Origin: Malaya genurostris | Lineage: Eukaryota > Arthropoda > Insecta > Diptera > Culicidae | DNA: 64,000 bases | Assembly: GCF_030247185.1 (NCBI RefSeq) | Contig: NC_080571.1 | Coordinates: forward strand, 167,236,047-167,300,046 | Reading direction: 5' to 3' | Shown here: one piece after another, positions 1 through 8,212 of the stretch | How positions within the stretch are numbered: position 1 is the first letter of the stretch | How the letters are laid out: each line of letters begins with the position of its first letter | Translations under genes and position numbers: made by a program | The notes under the pieces: generated by a model | Told to the model about the DNA's origin: nothing | The model's input: only the letters and a program-made list of their open reading frames with translations | The model's database searches: none

Positions 1-267
1 GGGGAGGTTAATACGATGGAAGGAATAGCACTTTTTGATCCCTAAAAGTACTCCTCCGTACGGGGTTTCTCGATCCCAGCGAATAATGTTAAAATCGTGG
101 AAGTTGAGGGGTATTTCAGAAGTTAACCATGATTCATATAAAGCAAATGCGTCACATTGTAAGTTGTTTATTAAGAATTTAAAAGAATCTATTTTAGGAA
201 TGATACTTCTGCAATTCCACTGTAGAACAGTGATCAAATCCTTAATCTCTTTCAATGATTTAGCCAT
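1..267 (-). CDS. LINE ORF2, N-terminal start of the APE-type endonuclease domain (partial)
   Basis: Encodes the start of the polyprotein that nicks target DNA and reverse-transcribes the element RNA. The 89 visible residues include the typical APE opening (LQWNCRS around residue 14) followed by a region matching the usual 'what do I see / which target' helix, with YESWL in place of the common E-T/S-W-L. This reading lies on the strand opposite an unrelated short open frame. The start ATG at 267-265 overlaps the ORF1 stop TAA (262-260) in the string ATGGCTAA, so it was probably chosen by termination-reinitiation, as known for several insect LINEs. The C-terminal part, including the catalytic residues, RT and any RNase H, lies outside the window. 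Confidence 0.75.
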   Translation of the reverse strand, partial: MAKSLKEIKDLITVLQWNCRSIIPKIDSFKFLINNLQCDAFALYESWLTSEIPLNFHDFNIIRWDRETPYGGVLLGIKKCYSFHRINLP

Positions 268-1561
268 TGAAGGATATGATCGCTGAAAGGAGGGGCCATT
301 TTGCAGTCAACTGCTTCAAAAATGATTCAACTGTGGGTATAATAGCTATCACAAAGCTTTTAAAAGGATCAGGCATGTTGAAAGTAGATAGGATCCACTC
401 CACGATGTCGGAAAATTTTATAAATCCAGCACTGGTCTGATTCTCTGACTGATCTCGTGGAACACTAAGGGGTTTCGATGTTCCAGGAAGTGCTGGATAC
501 TCCTTGTCGGATCTAAGATTTCCTAGACCTGGAGCAATTTGCTTTGATTTTTTTGGAGCACTAAGTTTAGATGTTGTATTTGATGGTCCCTGAGAAGATA
601 TCTTCGGGCCTTTACAAGGAAGTTTGTTGGACGAAATATTTTTTCGCTTCCTAAAACTTCTAGGCACAGTAGAAGATGTACCTTCTTGGGGATCGTCAGA
701 CTCACATTCGTCAGCTGACAAGCAAGTAAAGATATTAGTATTGGTCGGTGGTGTAGCTTTCTCTAGCATTTCAGCATATGAACGCTTGGAACGCTCTTTA
801 AGAGACTTTTTCAGTTTATCTGCGCGTGATTTATATGTTGGACATGAAGAGATATCATGAGGAGTATTCTCACAGTAGACACATTTTTCAGAATTTCTAC
901 TGCACGATTCGTCCTCATGATTTTCTCCACATTTTCCACACCTATCTTTATTACCACAGTGAGAAGCGGTGTGACCTAATTGTTTGCATTTTATGCAGTT
1001 CATAACACGTGGCACAAATAGACGAACAGGAAGATGAACCCTGTCCAAGAGGACGAAGTTAGGTAAAGCAGACCCGGCGAAAGTTACTCGAAACGACGCT
1101 GACGGGAGATAAGACTTGGTTCCGTCTTCAGTGATTGATACTGAGCTCAATTGCTTGCAATCGAGTATCTTCACTTTCTGAAGTAAAGAATCTCTGAAGC
1201 CACCAGTTCCATAATTCAACAAATCCTCGCATGTCAGCGTCGAATCCGTAACCACCCCGTCTATTTCCACTTCATGAGCGGGCACGTATACGCGGTACAG
1301 TGGAACAAACAGCTCGCATCTAACAATATCGTTTGCCTGTTGTACATTGGAAACAACGACTTTCAATCTATCTGGTCTGATTTTTTCAATTTTGGTCACG
1401 GCCGAAAATCGTTTCGTAAGATCTTGTGAAATTTTCAAAATGTTCAATGGTTTTCCTTTGGTCCGGAAATACACCACCCATGGTCCGGTTGATATAGAGG
1501 GATAAATTTTAAGTCTAGGTTTTTTGATAGTATCCATCGGTTCCATTGAATCTAAATCCAT
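260..1561 (-). CDS. LINE ORF1, gag-like zinc-knuckle RNA-binding protein
   Basis: 433 residues, intact. It packages the LINE RNA into a ribonucleoprotein. The N-terminal ~20-185 is an RRM-like/PRE_C2HC-type region, followed by three zinc knuckles of CCHC type at about residues 189-202 (CX2CX4HX4C), 208-220 (CX2CX3HX4C) and 227-240 (CX2CX4HX4C). The C-terminal third is basic and low in complexity, with Lys/Ser/Pro-rich stretches. Three tandem CCHC knuckles are characteristic of jockey and I-group LINE ORF1. The start codon is the first in-frame ATG after the 5' UTR, and ORF2 begins inside its stop codon. No frameshifts or stops are present, so this protein could still be made. Confidence 0.85.
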   Translation of the reverse strand: MDLDSMEPMDTIKKPRLKIYPSISTGPWVVYFRTKGKPLNILKISQDLTKRFSAVTKIEKIRPDRLKVVVSNVQQANDIVRCELFVPLYRVYVPAHEVEIDGVVTDSTLTCEDLLNYGTGGFRDSLLQKVKILDCKQLSSVSITEDGTKSYLPSASFRVTFAGSALPNFVLLDRVHLPVRLFVPRVMNCIKCKQLGHTASHCGNKDRCGKCGENHEDESCSRNSEKCVYCENTPHDISSCPTYKSRADKLKKSLKERSKRSYAEMLEKATPPTNTNIFTCLSADECESDDPQEGTSSTVPRSFRKRKNISSNKLPCKGPKISSQGPSNTTSKLSAPKKSKQIAPGLGNLRSDKEYPALPGTSKPLSVPRDQSENQTSAGFIKFSDIVEWILSTFNMPDPFKSFVIAIIPTVESFLKQLTAKWPLLSAIISFNG

Positions 1562-2022
1562 TATAATGATTTCAGCATGGATTTAGATGGATTAACGTAA
1601 AAAAAAATGAAAGTAATTCACGTGAAATTAATAAAATGAAAGTAAAGAACAAATACTAAACTTAAAGATAACACAAAAATAAGGAAACAAAGAATACTTA
1701 ATTAAAGATACACTAAATTGAATTTGATACGTCTTCCAATCACGGTGAGTTAGCTTTGTTAACTCTCATCCAAATGATCAGGAACGATAACAGCAATGTT
1801 CCGAAGAGGTAACGATCCAATCGAATCCGGAAAAATCAACGCTAGACGTCTCTGCTCTGCTTGCTGCTTCAGCAACACGTCCAAGTTGATACTGTGCCGA
1901 TATCCAAACACAGGGCTGTTCCACGGTTCTTGATTTTTTTTTCTGTCGTGAAATTTCACAGAAAAACTTGACAGAACAATTTTTATCGCGTCCAGTTTTG
2001 GCGAGGCCTACTGAGAAAGCTG
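1562..2022 (-). other. LINE 5' UTR and probable internal promoter region
   Basis: AT-rich stretch upstream of ORF1 on the minus strand. It contains a 66-codon open frame (1759-1959) that I do not recognise and would not call a gene. Near the upper border, on the minus strand, lies a TCTCAGTAG string that resembles an insect initiator (TCAKT), the usual start of LINE internal promoters. That promoter reading is an inference; the 5' end is placed where similarity to gypsy copy B begins. Confidence 0.45.
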
Positions 2023-2440
2023 TCTTTTTTCTTCTTCATATGTTTTCCCCCCATTATATATCTTCTTTGACAATGTAACCTATTGCTTTATTGTCCCTCT
2101 GATGTATCTTTATTATCATCAGTTTATAATCATCAGTTTCACCTTATTTTTCTTTTTTCGTTTGGTGTCCATTTGTTTTCATTGTGTTCGTTTCATCGCA
2201 GAAGTATAATTTTATTTCTTATTGACTCTCGTACTTTTTTTTTTAATAACATCGTAAAACATTTGTATATTACCCTCTTAACGGTTTTAATATCCTTCTG
2301 CTCGCAATCATGTTTTTTTTTCGTGTTCGAATTGATTCATTTCGACTTTCATCTTACATATTTCGCTGATATTTTTCACTTCTAATGTTTCTTGGATAAT
2401 TTCTTAATTATCTCAATATTCTGTGATAAGGTTCAGTTTC
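2023..2440 (-). other. Gypsy copy A 3' untranslated region
   Basis: T-rich sequence (A-rich on the coding strand) after the end of the integrase ORF. It is the same as 13895-14310 downstream of copy B. Copy A stops matching at 2023, where the unrelated LINE begins, so the 3' LTR of this copy, if any, is missing. Short plus-strand open frames here are low-complexity Phe/Leu/Ser-rich readings and are not supported as genes. Confidence 0.6.
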
Positions 2441-2962
2441 TCAATCCGTATACTTTTTCAATCGGTTATTGTGAACCTTTTCTAGTCTTTTCCCATTCTT
2501 TATAGTTGTTGTTTGCTCACTAGGAAGAGCAACTACTTCATACGGTCCTCTCCAAAGTGATTGCAATTTTTGTCCTGCGCCTGTGGGATTGGCTTTTACT
2601 AACACTAAGTCTCCCCACAATGGTTGCCATTCGTTCGAGTTTTTATCATACAACTCCTTACGTTTTTCTTTGGACTTAATTAAATTTTCTCGAGCCTGAT
2701 GATGCAATCGCTTGAATGATGATCGCATCTCATTTACGTAGTCTTCATAGTACATTCCATCATTGTTGTATTTGTAGACGGAGTTTGGGATGTTCGCCCG
2801 TCTTCCGTATAATAATTCAAACGGTGTATAACCCGTTGATGAATTTACAGTGGTATTATATTCGAAACTGAAGAATGGGAGTAATTGATCCCATGTTTTC
2901 GGTTCGTTACCTACGTATTGTCTTAAATAGGTTTTCAGTTCTCTATTCGATCGTTCCACCAA
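2441..2962 (-). pseudogene. Gypsy copy A integrase, C-terminal part
   Basis: 173 residues from the third catalytic region to the C-terminus. It begins at VERSNRELK, which carries the Glu of the DDE triad that cuts and joins DNA during integration. It continues with the conserved YTPFELLYGR block and a C-terminal SH3-like stretch (GDLVLVK, LWRGPYEV) typical of gypsy integrases. It is in the same frame as the upstream integrase segment but separated by a TAA at 3028-3026; copy 3 has AAA (Lys) at that site, so the stop is a mutation in the A/B lineage. Confidence 0.8.
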
Positions 2963-3025
2963 GTTTGCTTGTGGATGATATGTACTCGTAGTAATTTTTT
3001 TAATTTTTAAAATTTTACATGCATT

Positions 3026-3406
3026 TTACATAAGAGAACTAACGAAATTGGTTCCGTTATCGGTTACCAATTCGACGGGTGTTCCATATTTACAAATATA
3101 ATTATTCACGAAAGTTTGCGCAACCGTGGCACTCTCTTGATTTTCCATCGGTGCTACAATTAGATATCTAGTCAGATCGTCTTGCATCACAAGTCCGTAT
3201 CTGTTCCCCCATTCTGACTCGGGTAATACCACTATGTCCATATACAATTTCTCGAACGGTTCGGACGATGTCGTGGTAATTCTCATTGGAATTTTGTTCG
3301 CTCGACCGATTTTGTTTTTCTGGCACGAGCTACATTGTTTAACATAATTTTCGATATCCTTCCGCATATTAGTCCAATGGAATAGTGGACTCATTTTTTT
3401 CAACAT
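3026..3406 (-). pseudogene. Gypsy copy A integrase, zinc-finger and catalytic core segment
   Basis: 126 residues bounded by in-frame stops. It holds the end of the HHCC zinc domain (CSSC at about residues 20-23), then the catalytic core with the first Asp in MDIVVL and the second in VTDNGTNF. The first two His of the HHCC motif lie just upstream, in the 14 codons between this segment and the TAA at 3451-3449. The three integrase pieces together cover the usual gypsy integrase, but are split by two TAA codons also present in copy B. Confidence 0.8.
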
Positions 3407-3448
3407 CCGTTTACTTCCAACATGTCCGCCTAGAGGAGCATCGTGGAA

Positions 3449-5596
3449 TTATTTCAATGTAGTTTCGCGTTCTTTTTCTGGCACCCACATCCTGTCTTTT
3501 TCCGGTGCATGTAGGGTGAAAATTTTATCAAATTTCTCGGCAATAAATCTTAACACATTTGCCTCAGGAGTTTTCTGCATGTTTCGAAAAGAGATAATTT
3601 GCATGTTCTTTGCATTTTTCAGGTCTTCAGAGTAGTTAGTGAATGCATCTACTAACCCATCTATTAGAATTCTTGTATCGGTTATTGATCTACTCGAGCC
3701 ATTCAGAACCAATCCCCATATTTTACGATCTGGAATTGAAAATACTCTTCCATTTAGGTAGTCTTTTAAACCGTGTGGTAAGTGTATCAGCTCGGCTAGT
3801 TCTTTATATGCTGATCTACTGTTTACTATTACGAAAGTACCATCAAAATCACTTTCGTTAGTTTTTTGTTTTGAAAATTTCAGCAGATCAAATTTGATGT
3901 CATTGTTATTTATGCATATTTCATATTCTTCGAAATATGAGAGTGCTCCCAAATCTTCCTTTTCGTCCCATCCAAAATCGATGTTTTCTAATCCGTCCAT
4001 GTTCGGATTCCATTCTGTCTTTTGTTTATTTTTAAATAACGTAAACCTGCCTGATTCGTCTTTCAGTTGTTTTGGGGAAGTTATTTTATTTTCCGCGTCT
4101 TTCCGCTTCGCAAGTTCATTTTTCTCTGTTTGCTGCTGTTGACGCTTTTGCTGTCTAGTGACTATTGAAATAGGGTGTAAGGACTCGGCCTGTTCGGGCA
4201 GTCTGGATAAAAAGTCTGCCACAACATTGTCTTTGCCTTGTTTATAGCGAATGTCCATTTCCAACCCTTGAAGTTTCAGACGTAAACGCGTTAGCGTAGG
4301 CGAAGTTTCTTTTAAATGCCATATTGAAATTAGCGGTCTATGATCAGTGTATACAATAAATCTCTGATTATAAATGAAATGTTTGAAGCGGTTCACTGCC
4401 CATACGATGGCTAACAACTCTTTTTCAATCGTATGGTACTTTCTTTCAGCACCTACTAGACCTCTGCTTGCATATGAAATAGGCCTGTCGATCGATTTTT
4501 CATTCGAGAGTACTGCTCCAATAGCGTACTCGCTTGCATCTGTCGTGATCACGAACGTATCTTTATAGTTCGGTCTAACTAACAGTGTGTCAGAAGTTAA
4601 AAAATTCCGCAATTCCTCAAAAGATTTTTGACACTCTTCTGTCCAAGTAAACTTAACATTCTTTGTCAAGAGATCGTTCAATGGTTTACGTTTCTCTGCG
4701 ATGTGAGGTATGAATTTTCCATAGAAATTTACCGTTCCCAAAAATGACCGAACACCTTTGACTGTTTTTGGTGCCGCCATCTCTTTTATTGTTTTAATAT
4801 TGTTCTCCATCGGACGAATTCCTTCTTTGTCAATTACATGTCCTAAATACTTTATTTCATTTTTCAAAATTTGGCATTTACCTGGCTCGACTTTTAAATT
4901 ATGTCGGCGGAGAGCCTCTAAAACTTTGCGTAGATTTTCATTGTGTTCTTCGATGGTATCACCGAAAACAATAATATCATCCAGATAGACGATTGCTTTA
5001 ACCCCTTCTATCTCATAAAGTACCGTATTCATTAATCTTTGGAACGTCGACAGGCTGTTACGCAGGCCCACAGGCATTCTTGTAAATTCAAAGTGGCCTT
5101 TCGGAGTTGAAAACGCAGTCTTGGCTGCATCTTTTGAGTTAATTGGTACTTGGTAAAACCCTGATTTTAAATCCAAGGTAGAAAAATATTTACTGTTTCC
5201 AAGATTATCTAGAATCTCGTCAATTAGTGGAATTGGGTATACAAATGGCTTCGTAACTAAATTTAAAGCCCTGAAGTCAACCACGATTCTGTATTTCTTG
5301 TTACCAAATTCATCGTCCTTCTTGGGAACACATAGGACTGGTGCATTCCACGGACTTTTGCTAGGCCTTATGATACCTTGTCTACGCATTTCTTCAATTT
5401 CTTCATTAATGTGCTTCTTTGTAGCTTCTGGAAATCTGTATTGCCGTTTGTTGATAGGCACGTTTGACGTGGTCTCAATTTCGTGCACTGCCGCATCAGT
5501 GATAGTTAATTTATCCCCCTTCAGATAGAATACATCGCTATATGATGCCATAATTTTCTTTATATCCATAAAATTTTCTCTTTTTAAATGATTCAT
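3449..5596 (-). CDS. Gypsy copy A pol: reverse transcriptase and RNase H
   Basis: 715 residues. RT occupies about 50-260, with the VPKKD/RIVVDFRALN entry, LDLKSGFYQ, MPVGLRNSLSTFQ and the catalytic YLDD at about 204-207. A Ty3/gypsy-type RNase H follows at about 345-465 (TTDAS with the first Asp, EKELLAIVWA with the Glu, YTDHRPL with the next Asp). The rest to residue 715 is a linker leading to integrase. The ATG at 5596 is an internal Met: the frame is open upstream to the gag stop TGA, so the true product is probably a gag-pol fusion. It ends at a TAA (3451-3449) where copy 3 has GAA. Confidence 0.9.
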   Translation of the reverse strand: MNHLKRENFMDIKKIMASYSDVFYLKGDKLTITDAAVHEIETTSNVPINKRQYRFPEATKKHINEEIEEMRRQGIIRPSKSPWNAPVLCVPKKDDEFGNKKYRIVVDFRALNLVTKPFVYPIPLIDEILDNLGNSKYFSTLDLKSGFYQVPINSKDAAKTAFSTPKGHFEFTRMPVGLRNSLSTFQRLMNTVLYEIEGVKAIVYLDDIIVFGDTIEEHNENLRKVLEALRRHNLKVEPGKCQILKNEIKYLGHVIDKEGIRPMENNIKTIKEMAAPKTVKGVRSFLGTVNFYGKFIPHIAEKRKPLNDLLTKNVKFTWTEECQKSFEELRNFLTSDTLLVRPNYKDTFVITTDASEYAIGAVLSNEKSIDRPISYASRGLVGAERKYHTIEKELLAIVWAVNRFKHFIYNQRFIVYTDHRPLISIWHLKETSPTLTRLRLKLQGLEMDIRYKQGKDNVVADFLSRLPEQAESLHPISIVTRQQKRQQQQTEKNELAKRKDAENKITSPKQLKDESGRFTLFKNKQKTEWNPNMDGLENIDFGWDEKEDLGALSYFEEYEICINNNDIKFDLLKFSKQKTNESDFDGTFVIVNSRSAYKELAELIHLPHGLKDYLNGRVFSIPDRKIWGLVLNGSSRSITDTRILIDGLVDAFTNYSEDLKNAKNMQIISFRNMQKTPEANVLRFIAEKFDKIFTLHAPEKDRMWVPEKERETTLK

Positions 5597-5770
5597 ATTT
5601 AGTGATTTTAATACTTTATCCGTTCGGTCTCGTCCAGTTATTTGACCGTATCGTTTATTTTCCGTAAGAATTACGTCTTGATTTGTATCTGAATCAAGGA
5701 AATATTTGTCTTCCTCGTCACACTCTCCGTCTATAAAGACTTTTTCTTTTTTATGAGTAATATTAGTCCC
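5597..5770 (-). other. Open linker between gag stop and pol
   Basis: 58 codons without a stop, in the same frame as both gag above and pol below. The only interruption between gag and pol is one TGA at 5773-5771, followed by GGG. In copies 3 and 4 the homologous codon is TGT (Cys). The linker is acidic and lysine-rich and is conserved in copies 3 and 4, suggesting it was translated. Confidence 0.7.
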
Positions 5771-8212
5771 TCAACCGGGGAGCATACTATCTGAACGATC
5801 GTCGTTTTTGTATAACTCATAATTGCTCTGATACGATGCATTAATGTTATCATTTTTATTCACTTCATATTTATTATGCTTTGCTAAACTGCCTTCCAAG
5901 ACTTCAGCATTGACGATAATTACTTCATTTTTGACACTCTTTGCATCAGTTTCAGTATGTTTTTCGGTTGTCCTATTTCTACTTGGAGATTTTTTTATTT
6001 CAAAATCATTGATTGCTCTAGTTGCACTGTTTGAAGACATCTTTGGCTTCCCATTATTATCATTTACTTCGTTATTTCTGTCATTACTCATGCGGACTAA
6101 TATTTCCATGTTGTGCTCATCCTTATCAGCAGGACGCATCCCATAATGCTCAGTTGCATGTACCTTTTCTTTTTCTGATACTGGTATATTTGCTACATTA
6201 TTGTGCTCGTTTGGTACACTTAGGCATATGTACTCGACATTCCGAGTGACATAAATTGTGTATATCTTTAAAAACTCTGCTCCAATGATTCCAGGAACAC
6301 ACAGATCTTTCACTATATAAAATCTAACTCTGTAATTAGTTTTTCCAATTACCAACGTGACTTTTACTGACCCAATAGTCTGTGATTGAGTTCCATCAAA
6401 GCCTGCAATGTATAAATTATCTTTATAGTTTATTTTCTCTGATCCTATTTTCGCGACAGTATCCCATCTCATTACGTTATAAAATGCTCCAGTATCGAGC
6501 AAATATTTAATTTTTTCGTTAGGCCTATTTGCTGCAGCAACTTTTACAAATAACTGATTGTTTTTAGCACAATCTATTTTTAACATTTCGTGAGGCGGCA
6601 TACCTTCTTGCCATTGCCCCGTATATTTTTTTGTCAATTCTGTACACTGCGTACCCTGTCTACTAAGCTTAGATTGATCATACGCTTGGTATTTTTCCTG
6701 TATTTTGACATTGTTCTCTGCCTCATATTTTGCGACTCTCTTCTCCTGTTTCTGATAAGCTCCATATGAATCTGTTTTTGGTTCAAAGGTTAGAGGTATT
6801 TTCCGTAAGCATATCCAACCTTGGTCATTGTGTATGCTAGTCACATACTTATTCATAAATGTCATTCCCAAAATGCCCCCTGGAGTCAAATTCTCCACTA
6901 CGTCGAACTTCGTTTGGAAAATTCTTCCTGCGATGATGAAGTTTAGTTCTACGGTACCTAATGTTTTTCTAACAGTACCTGTTATCCCGGAATATTCTAT
7001 GATTTCGTTATCATTAATTGTATATGCTCCCATGTACTCTGCGTTTCGTCTACTTATCAAGTTGCCAAATGATCCAGTGTCTACCAGCAACTGCATCTCG
7101 TTATTTGGTTGGTTTGCCGATCTCAACAACATCATAAATTCGTTGTCTTTCGTCTTATGTAATTTGACCCATATCCTTTCTTTGCGTTTTTCGCTATCTT
7201 TTTCTTCGGCGTCATTGTTCACATCACTCTTCATTATATTTCTATTCTCCCCGTATCGATCCCAATTTTGCTTTTGACGTGTTTGCTTGACTAAATTTGC
7301 ATTTGGATTTCTTGACGCTCCATATCTTATTTGATCAGGCATATTTCTGGTCCTGATATTATGATCATATCTTCGAAATATTTTTCTATTACTGTATGTC
7401 ATGCAATTTACCCATAGTTTATTCGAATTGTTTTCGAAATGATTATTATAAAAATTGTTATCTTCGATTAAGCACCCATTGTTGCGATAATATTCGTTGC
7501 GTAAGCTTCGGTTGTGTTTATGAGAATTTTCGATTTGCTCCCCTGGATAGCATTTATATTTATTGTTTGTCCAGAGTTTTGGTTTATCAATTGCATGGTA
7601 GGATAGCAGCCGATTTTCGATATTTGATAATAAGTAGCTGAACTCCGCCTCCTCTTTTAGGAATTTTATTATTTCTTGAAACTTAAGCTGCCTATGATTT
7701 TTGGCTAAATGTTTTAAACTTTCATTCGATAATCCTGCTATAAAATGAATCGTTAATCCTCTTTCTGCGAAGGATTTCTGTACTTTCTCTTGACCTTGAT
7801 TCTCTTGCTGAGTGTCAATATATTCCATTATTCGTAGCGCTCTTTCAGCGTACTGTTCAAAAGGTTCTCCATATTGTTGTTCGAGAGTTTCGATCCTCAT
7901 AAAAATCTCTTCTACTGTGATTTTCAAACCGAATACGTCTCTTAAATTCCTGAATATATCCTTAACTGTGTCGGCTCTTATTCTATTAATAAAGGTTGCC
8001 GCTTTACCTTTTAATTTCATTAGTACTACATTTAGTAGTGGTTTTTGGTTTTCCCCTTCCGGGATGTCTTCTAAAAAATACTCTATTTGCACAATAAATG
8101 GCTCTAATTCGTCTACTGACCCGTGGAATTCCGGGATACATTGTATTGCCTCTAGCATCGGAAATCGATAGGCACCACCGCCTTCAATATTATTTTCGTT
8201 CGCCATTGTCAA
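5771..8212 (-). CDS. Gypsy copy A gag with two tandem aspartic protease domains
   Basis: 813 residues, intact. About 1-205 is a gypsy-type gag capsid region (helical, with EQYGEPFEQYAERA and FIAGL blocks). Residues 205-350 are Asn/Arg-rich and basic, with no CCHC zinc knuckle. A first retropepsin-like domain lies at about 372-470 (LVDTGSFGN with DTG at 378-380, GILGMTF at 446-452). A second lies at about 545-665 (LLDTGAFYN with DTG at 573-575, GIIGAEF at 641-647). About 665-813 is a polar tail rich in Asn, Lys and Glu. Usually one protease domain is present per element. The start is the first ATG after a ~190 bp leader; MANE two codons later is an alternative. Confidence 0.85.
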   Translation of the reverse strand: MTMANENNIEGGGAYRFPMLEAIQCIPEFHGSVDELEPFIVQIEYFLEDIPEGENQKPLLNVVLMKLKGKAATFINRIRADTVKDIFRNLRDVFGLKITVEEIFMRIETLEQQYGEPFEQYAERALRIMEYIDTQQENQGQEKVQKSFAERGLTIHFIAGLSNESLKHLAKNHRQLKFQEIIKFLKEEAEFSYLLSNIENRLLSYHAIDKPKLWTNNKYKCYPGEQIENSHKHNRSLRNEYYRNNGCLIEDNNFYNNHFENNSNKLWVNCMTYSNRKIFRRYDHNIRTRNMPDQIRYGASRNPNANLVKQTRQKQNWDRYGENRNIMKSDVNNDAEEKDSEKRKERIWVKLHKTKDNEFMMLLRSANQPNNEMQLLVDTGSFGNLISRRNAEYMGAYTINDNEIIEYSGITGTVRKTLGTVELNFIIAGRIFQTKFDVVENLTPGGILGMTFMNKYVTSIHNDQGWICLRKIPLTFEPKTDSYGAYQKQEKRVAKYEAENNVKIQEKYQAYDQSKLSRQGTQCTELTKKYTGQWQEGMPPHEMLKIDCAKNNQLFVKVAAANRPNEKIKYLLDTGAFYNVMRWDTVAKIGSEKINYKDNLYIAGFDGTQSQTIGSVKVTLVIGKTNYRVRFYIVKDLCVPGIIGAEFLKIYTIYVTRNVEYICLSVPNEHNNVANIPVSEKEKVHATEHYGMRPADKDEHNMEILVRMSNDRNNEVNDNNGKPKMSSNSATRAINDFEIKKSPSRNRTTEKHTETDAKSVKNEVIIVNAEVLEGSLAKHNKYEVNKNDNINASYQSNYELYKNDDRSDSMLPG

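Larger units (their letters stand above)
1..2022 (-). mobile_element. 5' part of a non-LTR retrotransposon (LINE), runs off the window edge
   Basis: Read on the minus strand it has a 5' UTR of about 460 bp, a complete zinc-knuckle ORF1 and the first 89 codons of an endonuclease-type ORF2, which is cut by the left edge of the window. The upper border near 2022 is where homology to gypsy copy A begins, so this LINE appears to have its 5' end inside or against the gypsy 3' region. ORF1 and the visible part of ORF2 are free of stops, so the copy looks young. The clade is jockey/I-like by ORF1 layout; I cannot be more precise without the RT. Confidence 0.85.
2441..8212 (-). mobile_element. Ty3/gypsy retrotransposon, copy A (coding part)
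   Basis: Minus-strand element with the order gag, protease, protease, RT, RNase H, integrase. All open segments lie in a single reading frame interrupted by three stops (TGA at 5773-5771, TAA at 3451-3449, TAA at 3028-3026). No envelope gene is seen. I could not find a convincing LTR pair by eye: the 5' leader above 8212 and the 3' region below 2441 share no long repeat. Copy B at 14311-20078 is nearly identical; copies 3 and 4 (plus strand, 53606 onward) are a diverged lineage of the same family. Confidence 0.9.

Noticed and set aside
1759..1959. 66-codon frame upstream of LINE ORF1 as an additional ORF
   Set aside because: It lies in the 5' UTR, has no recognised domain and no independent copy in the window to test conservation.
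3643..6249. Plus-strand hydrophobic or Ser-rich frames across gypsy copy A
   Set aside because: They are opposite-strand shadows of the gag and pol genes and appear unchanged in the copy B shadows.
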